A stretch of DNA of 64,000 bases from an uncultured Aquimarina sp. (GCA_947503835.1 CANNFM010000006.1:124001-188000), one strand, 5' to 3'. Positions 45,401-53,902 are shown, counted from the stretch's first letter. The notes: generated from the sequence alone by a model not told the origin. A program made the numbers and translations.

Positions 45401-47779
45401 AAGTATGAATGTATAATTGGTGGATGGTGTAGTATAGGCGGACCTTATGCACCAGGAGATCCTAATGGGTGGGCATGGCCGAATGCTTGGAAAGAAATAG
45501 GTAGTTGTGCCACCGCAATTATTTTATCTAATGATAAAGTAGAAGTATTGTCAGGATCTTGCGGAGTAGCTCAGTACATAAATGGTACTACATATCAAAC
45601 CGGGGACGAAGTTCAAAATCTAGGTAAAAAATATAAATGTCTGGTAGGAGGATGGTGTAGCCTGGGAGGGGTTTATTCTCCTGGAGGACCAGATGATTGG
45701 GCTTGGCCAAGTGCTTGGGAAGATATAGGTGCTTGTGGCGGAGATGGCGTTAATGAATTGCCTATGGTAGATATCACTTCACCATCTGATGAAGAAGAAT
45801 TTTTATCAGGAAATATGGTGAAAATTAAAGCCGATGCAACAGATATAGATGGAGCTGTTGTTAGTGTTGCTTTTTTGATGGATGAAGTTGAAGTAGGAAT
45901 AGATACTGATCTGCCATTCGAATTTGATTTTTCTCCTGTAGATGGAGAACATACTTTGGTAGTGGTTGCAACTGATAACCAAGGAGGAACTACTAGATCA
46001 ACGGCGATCAACATTTCTGTAGTAGAAGAAAACGTAGGTGAAGGATGTAGTACAGAAGTATATGTAAATGGTAATACATATCAGACGGGTGATGAGGTTC
46101 AGAATCTAGGAAAAAAATATCGCTGTAAAGTAGGAGGATGGTGTTCTATTGGAGGTGCATATACCCCAGGGGGATCTCAAGATTGGGCATGGCCATTAGC
46201 TTGGGAAGAACTAGGGCCATGTACAGGAGGAAATCTACCTCCAGAAGTAACGGTGCTCATACCTACAATTGTATATGCAGATATGTTACCGATTACAGTT
46301 CCTTTTAGAGTGCGTGTAACTGATCCAGATGGCATACAATTACCTGTCTACGTTAATGTTCCCGGAGGAGCATTGCCTTTGCTACCACAAGGTGATGATG
46401 TATATGAGGCTGATTGGTCTTTTTCAGAATATAAAACCTATTCGTATACCGGGATGGCTATTGATAAAAAAGGAGAAGTGAACCGGTTTTCATTTGATAT
46501 CACCATAAAAGAACGACTGCAAGGAGGAGATTTCTTAATCTCAAAACAAGAATATAACGACCTGTTTCCGTATCGATATGGTACAGATCTTATTACTTAT
46601 GAAATAGATCCTACTAAAGATTTCTTTACCTATGAAGCTTTGGTCGAGTCTGTAGAAAGAATGAAGAATATCGAAATTACTTTCGAAAGACGTAAAGGAA
46701 CTAATTTATATCGATTAACCAGACGAGATAAGCAAACCAATCAATCGATGTTGATTAGAACAGACCCCGATTTTGATGCAGATTGGAACCAATCCAAACC
46801 TATTGTAACACAAGTTGTAGATTATGGAACCTTTGTTAATGAAGGTAACGAAGCTGTTAGAAAAAGAGAACTAGCTGCATTTCTAGCTAATATAGCACAA
46901 GAAACTACAGGTGGTTGGGATACCGCTCCAGGCGGAAGATATGCATGGGGACTTCACTATAGAGAAGAACAAGGTTTTGAAGGAACGGATCGATTAGGGT
47001 ACAGAGATGAAGGTAATATAAATTACCCACCTGCACCAGGTAAATCTTATCATGGTAGAGGTCCTATACAGCTTAGTTATAATTATAATTATGGGCAAGT
47101 GAGTGAGTTTTTATATGGAAATAAAAACAACCTTTTAAGTAGTCCAGAATTAGTTGTACAAGATGGAGCACTGGCTTTTCAAACCGCAATATGGTTCTGG
47201 ATGACGCCACAATACCCAAAACCGTCTGCACATGATGTGATGGTAGGTAATTGGATTCCTTCTGTATATGATCAAGAAAGAAACAGAAAACCAGGCTTTG
47301 GTATGACGGTTAATATTATTAATGGAGGACTAGAGTGTGGAACGGGTACTGAAAATGTAAAGGTTACACATCGTATAGGGCATTATAAAAAGTTTGCTGG
47401 TATTTTAAATGTATCTACAGATATAAACAATGATGATTGTTCAGAATGTGGTTGTGCAAGAATGCAACCTTATACAGGACTCGAACCTGAAGCATTAGTT
47501 AGAAGTTCACAAACTATAGCATCAACCAAAATGAATATATACCCTAATCCATTTTTAGATAAAATCTCCTTCAGTTTTGAAATAGAAAAGGAGGAAGTAG
47601 TTTCTATCCGTATCTCTAATCTTATGGGTAAAAAACTAGGAAAAGATATCAATAACAAAATATTAAAAAAAGGAATGTATACTTTTTCCTGGGATACCAC
47701 AGATTTTCCTAAAGGGATATACTTCTATACAATAACGATTGGAAAAAAAGCAAAGGCATATAAGATGATCAAGCAGTAA
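42500..47779 (+). CDS. Secreted GH8 + GH16-like + GH19 multidomain enzyme
   Basis: 1759 residues from the ATG at 42500; an in-frame TTG at 42419 lies inside the upstream terminator and is rejected. Signal peptide to FRLNAQ (27); GH8 (about 30-407; E94 in TSEGHGYGM, ADGDMDIA at 153-159); CBM6 (424-561); GH16-like domain (572-812; SELDFEY, E692/D694/E696); Ig (847-939); CBM73-like module (944-1004); another (1020-1079); Ig-like (1085-1177); a third CBM73-like module (1183-1242); beta domain (1244-1341); GH19 chitinase (1342-1644; E1468 in AQETTGG and E1490, the classic 22-residue spacing; SYHGRGPIQLSYNYNY); T9SS tail (about 1678-1759). GH8 in a chitin locus suggests chitosanase, though endoglucanase or lichenase is not excluded. 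Confidence 0.92.
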   Translation: MKVKLPTFNILIYCLLIFGSFFRLNAQNKPFPQQKDWNGCIKPSNVSQQQMNTSVQDMYNYWKSSFLKPTNLPGGYYIQGGCTGCSVPSKGTSEGHGYGMIITALMGGYDAQAKTYFDGLYKFFDTHRSTINSELMGWNVAVDERTNAFSSAADGDMDIAYALLLAHYQWGSDGTINYLQEAKDMITNGVKASLIHPSSLRVMMGDWDNNALETRSSDWMTAHFRAYRKATGDNSWANVANKVYQMVDQLNTNNKGIMPDFVDGNPASPDTNNATGEPNSQHYYWNACRTPLRIVTDFAHYGTEAAKTQSDKFVNWTKTDIGTNFSSFASGYDVNGQVIGSRYGPAAFVAPLVAASIANSSNQSFLNAGWSYIQNKQEDYYGGSINLLSMLVISGNWWIPEEGDVTPPQQQLPYGGTAWGIPGKIEAENYDLGGQNIAFNDLSTANEGGSYRDDAVDIEPCSEGGYNIGWTKSGEWLEYTVNVTATKTYTLESRVAAITSGQRFHIEVDGQNVSGQINVPNTDGWQNWRTVTTTLPLSSGVHTMRVVMDSDDFNLNHLIFKSETTNPGPTIENEFFDDFTYTGYSDPVMQDFGWNVVDGISGPTEGSMYKKEHIQFVNDPQRSGNKIMNVINKAAGTAASIQNARIESQKIFFEGTYAARVYFDSSPANNQDGNVETFYTINWTPDNPNYSELDFEYLPYNVWGDRTKKTMHTTSWARAGSASDNANTQINKDYQGWHDLVIQSADGQNVKYYIDGQLVSTHTVSSGGNSVYPRMIMQIAFANWIFFNDEVGLNPSTQQRTTMMKVDWVYHAKNKSLSPLEVTNRIETIRTSNVQRLNTMGGGPPTNQPPTVTLTSPVSGTVYTTGQTVNITANANDVNGTIKQVEFLIDSNVIATDTSSPYSTNWSAAQGIHTISAIAIDNDNAKTTSLINNITVNADTGGGTCTAPQYVDGSVYKTGDEVQNLGKKYECIIGGWCSIGGPYAPGDPNGWAWPNAWKEIGSCATAIILSNDKVEVLSGSCGVAQYINGTTYQTGDEVQNLGKKYKCLVGGWCSLGGVYSPGGPDDWAWPSAWEDIGACGGDGVNELPMVDITSPSDEEEFLSGNMVKIKADATDIDGAVVSVAFLMDEVEVGIDTDLPFEFDFSPVDGEHTLVVVATDNQGGTTRSTAINISVVEENVGEGCSTEVYVNGNTYQTGDEVQNLGKKYRCKVGGWCSIGGAYTPGGSQDWAWPLAWEELGPCTGGNLPPEVTVLIPTIVYADMLPITVPFRVRVTDPDGIQLPVYVNVPGGALPLLPQGDDVYEADWSFSEYKTYSYTGMAIDKKGEVNRFSFDITIKERLQGGDFLISKQEYNDLFPYRYGTDLITYEIDPTKDFFTYEALVESVERMKNIEITFERRKGTNLYRLTRRDKQTNQSMLIRTDPDFDADWNQSKPIVTQVVDYGTFVNEGNEAVRKRELAAFLANIAQETTGGWDTAPGGRYAWGLHYREEQGFEGTDRLGYRDEGNINYPPAPGKSYHGRGPIQLSYNYNYGQVSEFLYGNKNNLLSSPELVVQDGALAFQTAIWFWMTPQYPKPSAHDVMVGNWIPSVYDQERNRKPGFGMTVNIINGGLECGTGTENVKVTHRIGHYKKFAGILNVSTDINNDDCSECGCARMQPYTGLEPEALVRSSQTIASTKMNIYPNPFLDKISFSFEIEKEEVVSIRISNLMGKKLGKDINNKILKKGMYTFSWDTTDFPKGIYFYTITIGKKAKAYKMIKQ

Positions 47780-47805
47780 AACCTTCAATTAAAAACAAGA
47801 TAATC

Positions 47806-50508
47806 ATGAAAATACTAAACATACATTTCGAAAAACATCAGATAGGGTGGTATCATCTAATCACAATATTCTTTTTGATCTTATTATCACAACAAATTAA
47901 TGCTTCTCATGCTATAGAAAAAACGAATATAGATGAAGAACTGATAGCCTGTAGTTCTCCAGAATGGATATCCGACAAAGTATATACCAAAGGAGATAAG
48001 GTAACCTATCTAGGAACAGAATACGAGGCATTTCATTGGACCCGCAATCAAAATCCTGATAGTAATAATTCTCAATGGGGCCCATGGGTAATTATTGGCC
48101 CTTGTGATGGAGGTCCTAATACCTCGCCATCTGTTTCTATTACGTCTCCGCAAAGCGGAACAACATTTACTGTTGGAGATAATATATCTATAAGCGCCAA
48201 CGCATCAGATAGTGATGGTGCAGTAACCCAAGTAGAATTTCTAGTAGATGGTACTGTGGTTGCAACAGATACTTCAGCTCCTTATACAGCAAATTGGAAT
48301 GCTACACAAGGAAGTCATTCTATAACAACTCGTGCAACAGATAATGAGGGTGCAGTAACTACTTCATCGGCAGTTTCTATAACTGTAAGCGGGGGAACAG
48401 GAAACCAGTCTCCTACGATCAATCTTACAAATCCATCAAACGGTGCTACGTTTACTGTTGGGCAAAATGTGAGTATTACTGCCAATGCAAGCGATACAGA
48501 TGGTAACGTGAGTAAGGTAACATTCTATGTAGATGGAAATATACTTAGCGAAGATTTGTCTTCACCTTATACCGCAAACTGGACAGCCATTGTAGGTAAC
48601 CATAGTCTTACTGCAATCGCAATAGACGATGATAATGCTAGTACTACATCAACAGCTATAGCTATTGTAGTACAAACAGATACTGGCGGTGGAAACTGTG
48701 ATGCAAATCAATATGTTGAAGATGGGGGATATGTGGAGGGTAGTCAGGTCCAAAATGAAGGAAATCTTTATGAGTGCAAGCCGTGGCCATTTACCGGTTG
48801 GTGTAATGGTACAGCAGCAGCGTATGCCCCTGGAAGTGGAACATATTGGGAAGATGCTTGGATATTGGTAGGAGAATGCTCTGGAGGAGGAGATGGAGAA
48901 CCTACAGTCTCGATTACTTCACCAGGTAGCGGGCAAACTTTTGTAGAAGGAAGTAATATAACTATTAATGCCACAGCTTCAGATAGTGATGGGACTATTG
49001 TAAAGGTTGAGTTTTTTAGTGATGGGAATAAGTTAGGTGAAGATACTTCAAGTCCGTATAGTTTCACTATAAGTGCTGCGCAAACAGGAAATTACTCGCT
49101 CACAGCAAAAGCAACCGACAATGACAATCTATCCACAACTTCAGATCCTGTAAATATTCGTGTAACCAGTTCTGGTGGCGGAACAGATCCTTTGCCGGCA
49201 AGAATCATGAATGGCTATTGGCATAACTTTAATAATGGTACAGGTGTTATCGCTTTACGTGATGTTTCTCCTAATTGGGATGTGATCAATGTTTCGTTTG
49301 CAGTACCCAGATTTTCTGCTGCAGATGGCGAAATAGGATTCGAATTATCTTCAGATTTTGATGCGATTAATTATACCGAAGCACAATTTAGATCAGACAT
49401 TCAATTATTACAGAGTCAGGGCAAAAAGATTATCATTTCTATAGGTGGACAAGATGGCCAGGTACAATTAAACACTACCTTGGCACGAGATAAGTTCATA
49501 TCATCTATGATTGCTATTATCGAAAACTATGGATTCGATGGTATGGATATCGATTTTGAAGGACAGTCACTTTCTTTCGAATTAGGAGATACAGATTTTA
49601 GAAACCCTACAACACCGTTAATTGTCAATACCATTGATGCTGTGCGTAGTGTTTGCAATCACTTTGGAAATGATTTTATACTCACCATGGCCCCTGAAAC
49701 ATTTTTTGTACAGCTGGGATATTCATTTTATGGGGGTATATCGGCTGGTGCAGATAGAAGAGCAGGAGCTTATTTACCATTAATTCATGCATTACGAGAT
49801 AAACTCACCTTTTTGCAAGTACAATATTATAATTCAGGTTTTATTACAGCATTAGATGATCAAGGATATATCCCTGGATCAGGGCCAGATTTTTATGTTT
49901 CTCTAGTAGATATGTTGTTAAAAGGTTTTCCGATTACTAAAGATTCAAGCAAGTTTTTTCCTGCCCTTCGTCCAGACCAAGTATTAATTGGAGTACCCGC
50001 AACTGTTGGTGCTGGTGGAGGGCATATTGGTACTCAGGGAGTAATCAATTCATTGGATTATCTCATAAATGGCAATTCCTTTGGAGGACAATACCAATTA
50101 TCGCAAACCTATCCGGGTCTGCGAGGAGTTATGAGTTGGTCTATTAATTGGGATAAATTTGAAAACCTCTCTTTTTCTAATGCAGTAAGAGCCTATCTAG
50201 ATGGTCTTGGTGGCGCAAGAGTAAGTGGTCAATCGCTAGATGATAAGATAACATATCCAAAGGTAGTTTTGTTTCCGAATCCAATACAAGACAATGTATA
50301 TCTTCAGTTTGATTCAGAAATGCCAGCGGTGTATACCGTAGAGTTTTATGATAGTACTGGAGTAAAAGTACAAGAGTACAATATGCTAACAGCAGATAAG
50401 CATGCTAGACTACAACAACTAGATGTAAGCCAACTTAAATCAGGAGTATATTTATATACGTTGAGGTTACCTAATACTATTCATACGGGCAGAATTATCA
50501 AAAATTAA
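47806..50508 (+). CDS. Secreted GH18 chitinase with binding modules and T9SS tail
   Basis: 900 residues: signal peptide (to about 36, NASHA); CBM5/12 (49-100; YLGTEYEAFHW); two Ig-like domains (107-290); a CBM73-like module (297-358; YECKPWPFTGWC, EDAWILVGEC); Ig (364-455); GH18 (464-802; RIMNGYWHNF opening, YGFDGMDIDFEGQ, E585); T9SS sorting domain (817-900; LFPNPIQDN). The GH18 domain is the same subtype as GH18-3 of the triple chitinase (YWHNF and DIDFEGQ shared), so one arose from the other or both from a common copy. It is 26 nt after the preceding enzyme gene, so they probably share an mRNA. Confidence 0.93.
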   Translation: MKILNIHFEKHQIGWYHLITIFFLILLSQQINASHAIEKTNIDEELIACSSPEWISDKVYTKGDKVTYLGTEYEAFHWTRNQNPDSNNSQWGPWVIIGPCDGGPNTSPSVSITSPQSGTTFTVGDNISISANASDSDGAVTQVEFLVDGTVVATDTSAPYTANWNATQGSHSITTRATDNEGAVTTSSAVSITVSGGTGNQSPTINLTNPSNGATFTVGQNVSITANASDTDGNVSKVTFYVDGNILSEDLSSPYTANWTAIVGNHSLTAIAIDDDNASTTSTAIAIVVQTDTGGGNCDANQYVEDGGYVEGSQVQNEGNLYECKPWPFTGWCNGTAAAYAPGSGTYWEDAWILVGECSGGGDGEPTVSITSPGSGQTFVEGSNITINATASDSDGTIVKVEFFSDGNKLGEDTSSPYSFTISAAQTGNYSLTAKATDNDNLSTTSDPVNIRVTSSGGGTDPLPARIMNGYWHNFNNGTGVIALRDVSPNWDVINVSFAVPRFSAADGEIGFELSSDFDAINYTEAQFRSDIQLLQSQGKKIIISIGGQDGQVQLNTTLARDKFISSMIAIIENYGFDGMDIDFEGQSLSFELGDTDFRNPTTPLIVNTIDAVRSVCNHFGNDFILTMAPETFFVQLGYSFYGGISAGADRRAGAYLPLIHALRDKLTFLQVQYYNSGFITALDDQGYIPGSGPDFYVSLVDMLLKGFPITKDSSKFFPALRPDQVLIGVPATVGAGGGHIGTQGVINSLDYLINGNSFGGQYQLSQTYPGLRGVMSWSINWDKFENLSFSNAVRAYLDGLGGARVSGQSLDDKITYPKVVLFPNPIQDNVYLQFDSEMPAVYTVEFYDSTGVKVQEYNMLTADKHARLQQLDVSQLKSGVYLYTLRLPNTIHTGRIIKN

Positions 50509-50543
50509 ATCGCAAAATTTTAACCTCACCAAAAAATACTAAG

Positions 50544-52268
50544 ATGAAAATAGTTAAAATAGTACTTTTTCTGACTTTTTTACTGATGATAACCCCCGTA
50601 GCGATTGCTCAAAATTGGAATTTAGTTTGGCAAGACGAATTTACTAACGGAATAAGCCCAGATTGGGTTTTTGAGACCGGAAGAGGTTCTTCGGGATGGG
50701 GTAATAACGAGTTACAGTATTATCGTAGAGAGAATGCCACTGTAGAAAATGGCCAGCTGATTATTACGGCTAGAAAAGAGAATTTTGGAGGAGCTAATTA
50801 TACTTCTGCAAGAATGAAAACTCAGGGTAGAAAAACATTTAAATACGGTAAAATAGAAGCAAGGATCGCATTGCCTTCAGGGCAAGGGTTATGGCCAGCT
50901 TTCTGGATGCTAGGGAGTGATATTTCTTCTGTGGGTTGGCCCGCTTGCGGAGAAATAGATGTTATGGAGCATATAAATAATGAGCCAGATGTTCATGGTA
51001 CTATACATTGGCAGGATAACAACGGTAATTATGCTAATTATGGAGGACATACCGCAGTGAATGTAAATAATTATCAGGTGTATTCAATAGAATGGAACGA
51101 GAATACTATTACATGGTTTGTTAACGGCAATCAATATCATGAAGTGAATATAAGTAACGGCATTAACGGGACAAGTGAGTTTCATAATGAGTATTTTTTA
51201 TTACTCAATTTGGCAGTTGGTGGCAACTGGCCAGGATTTTCTATTGATGATAGTAAAATACCTGCTCGTATGGCTGTAGATTATGTACGTGTATACCAAA
51301 ATAATGGGGGTAGTGGTGATAATGATGTCGCGACGATATATCAACATTGTTCATATGGTGGATATGCTGTAGGTTTAGAAGAAGGTAGGTATACAAGAGG
51401 CCAACTAATTGGTTTGGGAGCAGGAGATAATGATATTTCTTCAGTAAAAGTACAGTCAGGATATCAAGCTACACTTTACTTTGATGATAACTTTACAGGA
51501 ACTTCAATTATAAAAACAGGGGATACTAATTGTCTTGTTGAGGATGGATTTAATGACCAAGTTACTTCTATTATAATCTCCAAAACCAATGGAGGTGGAT
51601 CTAGTCAGTTAATTGAAGCAGAAAACTACACCTCAATGTCTGGTGTTCAGAAAGAAAACTGTTCAGAAGGAGGTCAAAACGTAGGGTATATAGATACAGG
51701 AGATTGGATGGCTTATGATAATATCAATTTCCCAACTTCTGGAAATTATCGTATCGAGTATCGTGTTGCAAGTGCCGTTGGCGGAGGTATATTATCTACC
51801 GATATTAATGCAGGAGCAACTGTTTTGGGGCAAGTCAATATACCAAATACCGGAGGATGGCAAAACTGGACTACGGTATCTCATACGGTTACCATAAATG
51901 CTGGTACATATCCATTGGGGATTTATGCTGTATCTGGTGGATATAATATCAATTGGATAAAAATAACGAAACAAAATAATGCTCGATCCTTTGATCCCAT
52001 TTTAGCTCGAAATGTAGAAACTAAAAAAGAAGGTATAGCCCAATTAGAGATGTATCCCAACCCGGCAAATGATTTTATATATATAAGCGGTATAGAAAAT
52101 AAAGGCACTTTAATGATTTACAATGTAAGCGGAAAAATGCTTTTAAAAGTAACGTCAAATTTTGAAAGTGTAACCAAAGTGAATGTTAATTCATTAGATC
52201 CCGGAGTTTACATATATAAGATAAAGACAGTACATCAAATTTATTCAGGAAGAATCTTAAAACAATAA
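50544..52268 (+). CDS. Secreted GH16 glycoside hydrolase with crystallin and CBM6 domains
   Basis: 574 residues: signal peptide ending AIAQ (23); GH16 catalytic domain (about 25-255) with GEIDVMEH, nucleophile E137, D139 and acid/base E142, the laminarinase/beta-glucanase form; a beta/gamma-crystallin-like domain (about 262-348; YGGYAVGLEEGRY, FDDNFTGTS); CBM6 (355-476; IEAENYTSMSG, YIDTGDWMAYD); T9SS tail (501-574; MYPNPANDF). It probably cleaves beta-1,3- or mixed-link glucan. Its place in a chitin locus suggests attack on fungal or algal walls in which chitin and beta-glucan occur together. Confidence 0.9.
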   Translation: MKIVKIVLFLTFLLMITPVAIAQNWNLVWQDEFTNGISPDWVFETGRGSSGWGNNELQYYRRENATVENGQLIITARKENFGGANYTSARMKTQGRKTFKYGKIEARIALPSGQGLWPAFWMLGSDISSVGWPACGEIDVMEHINNEPDVHGTIHWQDNNGNYANYGGHTAVNVNNYQVYSIEWNENTITWFVNGNQYHEVNISNGINGTSEFHNEYFLLLNLAVGGNWPGFSIDDSKIPARMAVDYVRVYQNNGGSGDNDVATIYQHCSYGGYAVGLEEGRYTRGQLIGLGAGDNDISSVKVQSGYQATLYFDDNFTGTSIIKTGDTNCLVEDGFNDQVTSIIISKTNGGGSSQLIEAENYTSMSGVQKENCSEGGQNVGYIDTGDWMAYDNINFPTSGNYRIEYRVASAVGGGILSTDINAGATVLGQVNIPNTGGWQNWTTVSHTVTINAGTYPLGIYAVSGGYNINWIKITKQNNARSFDPILARNVETKKEGIAQLEMYPNPANDFIYISGIENKGTLMIYNVSGKMLLKVTSNFESVTKVNVNSLDPGVYIYKIKTVHQIYSGRILKQ

Positions 52269-52320
52269 CTCTTAGACCTACAACCTAACTAATTAAATCT
52301 TAACACAAACTCATCTAATT

Positions 52321-53346
52321 ATGAAAAAAAAACAGTTTTTTAAAGTATCAATGGCTGTAGTATTGTTTGCAGCATGCGCGACAGAAGAATTTGATCAAAA
52401 TTCTGAAGTAACAGAAGCAAGTTCTGAAGAAATAGAAGTAGCATATCCTGAAACCACAGGAAAGGTAGTCGATATGCATTATGCAGGTACAAAAATTCCT
52501 GTAGAAGAAATTAATGGAGAATTTATCTATGAAGGAGATATTATCTTTCAGAAGGATATGCTATCAATATCTTCAGAAAAACTAGTGTTCGAAGAAGGAG
52601 AAGAAGTACCAGTAAATAAGAGTGTCGGTAGAACGGGTGCAAGATGGCCAAATAACACCGTGTATTATACTATCGATAGTGGTTTACCCAAACAATATCG
52701 AGTATCTGATGCAATTGCTCATTGGGAAGCCAATACTTCTTTACGTTTTGTAAAACGTACAAATCAATCGAATTATATACGATTTAGAAAAGGATCAGGT
52801 TGCTCATCGAGCGTGGGTATGGTAGGTGGCCTCCAAAATATTAACTTGGCAGATGGTTGCTCTACTGGTAGTACTATTCATGAGATTGGTCATGCAGTAG
52901 GGTTATGGCATGAGCAGAGTCGTGCAGATCGAAATAATTATATCACGGTACGTTTCGAAAATATTCAGTCTGGTAAGGAACATAACTTTCAAACGTACGT
53001 ACAGCGAGGTAGAGATGGTCGTGAGTATACCAATACTCTAGATTTTGGATCGATTATGATGTATAGCTCGACAGCATTTTCAAAAAATGGCCAACGAACC
53101 ATTACCAGAAAAGATGGTAGTGGATATAGTACACAACGTAATGGATTATCTTCTGATGACCTTATCGGAATTAATAAAATGTACCCTGGTACTGGTGGAG
53201 GAGAAGTATACGAAAACGGCAATTACTATACGATTCATGGGGTAAGAGTATATAGATACAGCGATGTATGGTGGTATTATGATAATAGTCAAAACCGTTG
53301 GAGACGTGTAGAATTAAGAGGAACTACTTGGTATTATATAAGTTAA
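52321..53346 (+). CDS. Astacin-type (M12A) metalloprotease lipoprotein
   Basis: 341 residues. A lipoprotein signal ends FAAC (Cys19). A pro-region (about 20-105) is followed by the astacin domain with H187-E-x-x-H191-x-x-G-x-x-H197-E (HEIGHAVGLWHEQSR) and a Met-turn SIMMYSS near residue 246, as in flavastacin. Two Cys in GSGCSSS and DGCSTGS could form the astacin disulfide. The last 45 residues are rich in Tyr and Trp with no family I recognise and may bind a surface. It shares the run of secreted enzymes, which suggests digestion of proteins that coat chitin, for example in crustacean shell. Confidence 0.9.
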   Translation: MKKKQFFKVSMAVVLFAACATEEFDQNSEVTEASSEEIEVAYPETTGKVVDMHYAGTKIPVEEINGEFIYEGDIIFQKDMLSISSEKLVFEEGEEVPVNKSVGRTGARWPNNTVYYTIDSGLPKQYRVSDAIAHWEANTSLRFVKRTNQSNYIRFRKGSGCSSSVGMVGGLQNINLADGCSTGSTIHEIGHAVGLWHEQSRADRNNYITVRFENIQSGKEHNFQTYVQRGRDGREYTNTLDFGSIMMYSSTAFSKNGQRTITRKDGSGYSTQRNGLSSDDLIGINKMYPGTGGGEVYENGNYYTIHGVRVYRYSDVWWYYDNSQNRWRRVELRGTTWYYIS

Positions 53347-53368
53347 ACTTTGTTTTTTGAATTGTTGA

Positions 53369-53403
53369 AACCTCGAATTGCTTTGCAGTTCGGGGTTTTT
53401 TAT
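53369..53403 (+). terminator. Rho-independent terminator ending the secreted-enzyme run
   Basis: AACCTCGAA (53369-53377) pairs with TTCGGGGTT (53389-53397) with one G-U, 11-nt loop, followed by a T-rich tail to 53403. It lies 22 nt after the astacin stop and about 65 nt before the 21-bp repeat array. Confidence 0.75.
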
Positions 53404-53467
53404 TAGAAATCATAAGTTAATGGTCCACAGTACGCCTAAAAATACATCTATGATGCAGTATTACTGA

Positions 53468-53902
53468 TCCCGGCAGGTGTTTCATGCTTCCCGGCAGGTG
53501 TTTCATGCTTCCCGGCGTATACATTAGCCTTCCCGGGGGGTGTATACCTTGTCCCGGCAGGTATTTAGTAATTCCCGGCAGGTATTACCCCAATCCCGGC
53601 GACTATTTACCCTCTCCCGGTCACCGGGAAAAGGTAAATAGTCGCCGGGAAACACAAAACCCTTACCGGGAAACACAAAACTATTGCGGGGAGAGGTCAA
53701 GGTATTGCGGGGAAGCATGAAATACCTACAGGGAAACCTAAAACCGGTGCTGGGAAGAGTAATATACCTGCGGGGGAGCACAATAGATGTGCGAGGAGAG
53801 GCATAACACCTGCGGGGAAAGACAAAACTATTGCGGGGAGAGGTTAAGGTATTGCTGGGAAGAGTAATATACCTGCGGGGAAGGGTGCGATACTTGCGGG
53901 GG
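53468..53902. repeat. 435-bp inverted array of 21-bp units (7 + palindromic core + 13)
   Basis: Seven consecutive 21-bp units run 53468-53614, each beginning TCCCGG. A 15-nt core, TCCCGGTCACCGGGA at 53615-53629, is a perfect palindrome about C53622. Thirteen 21-bp units in the opposite orientation run 53630-53902, most ending GGGA. No insertion or deletion breaks the 21-bp phase over 435 bp. Read in a common orientation the consensus starts TCCC[CG]GCAGGTATT and then varies. The inner units (53594-53611 and 53633-53650) are exact 18-bp inverse copies, so 53594-53650 can extrude a hairpin. The array is visibly more GC-rich than its surroundings (the first unit is 12/21 G+C). It is not CRISPR, rRNA or a known mobile element. 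Function unknown. Confidence 0.95.

Noticed and set aside
53484..53781. Two overlapping open frames (53484-53720 plus, 53524-53781 minus) as genes
   Set aside because: They exist because the 21-bp repeat never shifts frame. Neither has a plausible start signal, known domain or coding-like composition beyond the repeat.
53468..53902. CRISPR array
   Set aside because: The units are contiguous 21-mers with partial conservation and no spacer of constant unique sequence; orientation reverses in the middle and there are no cas genes.
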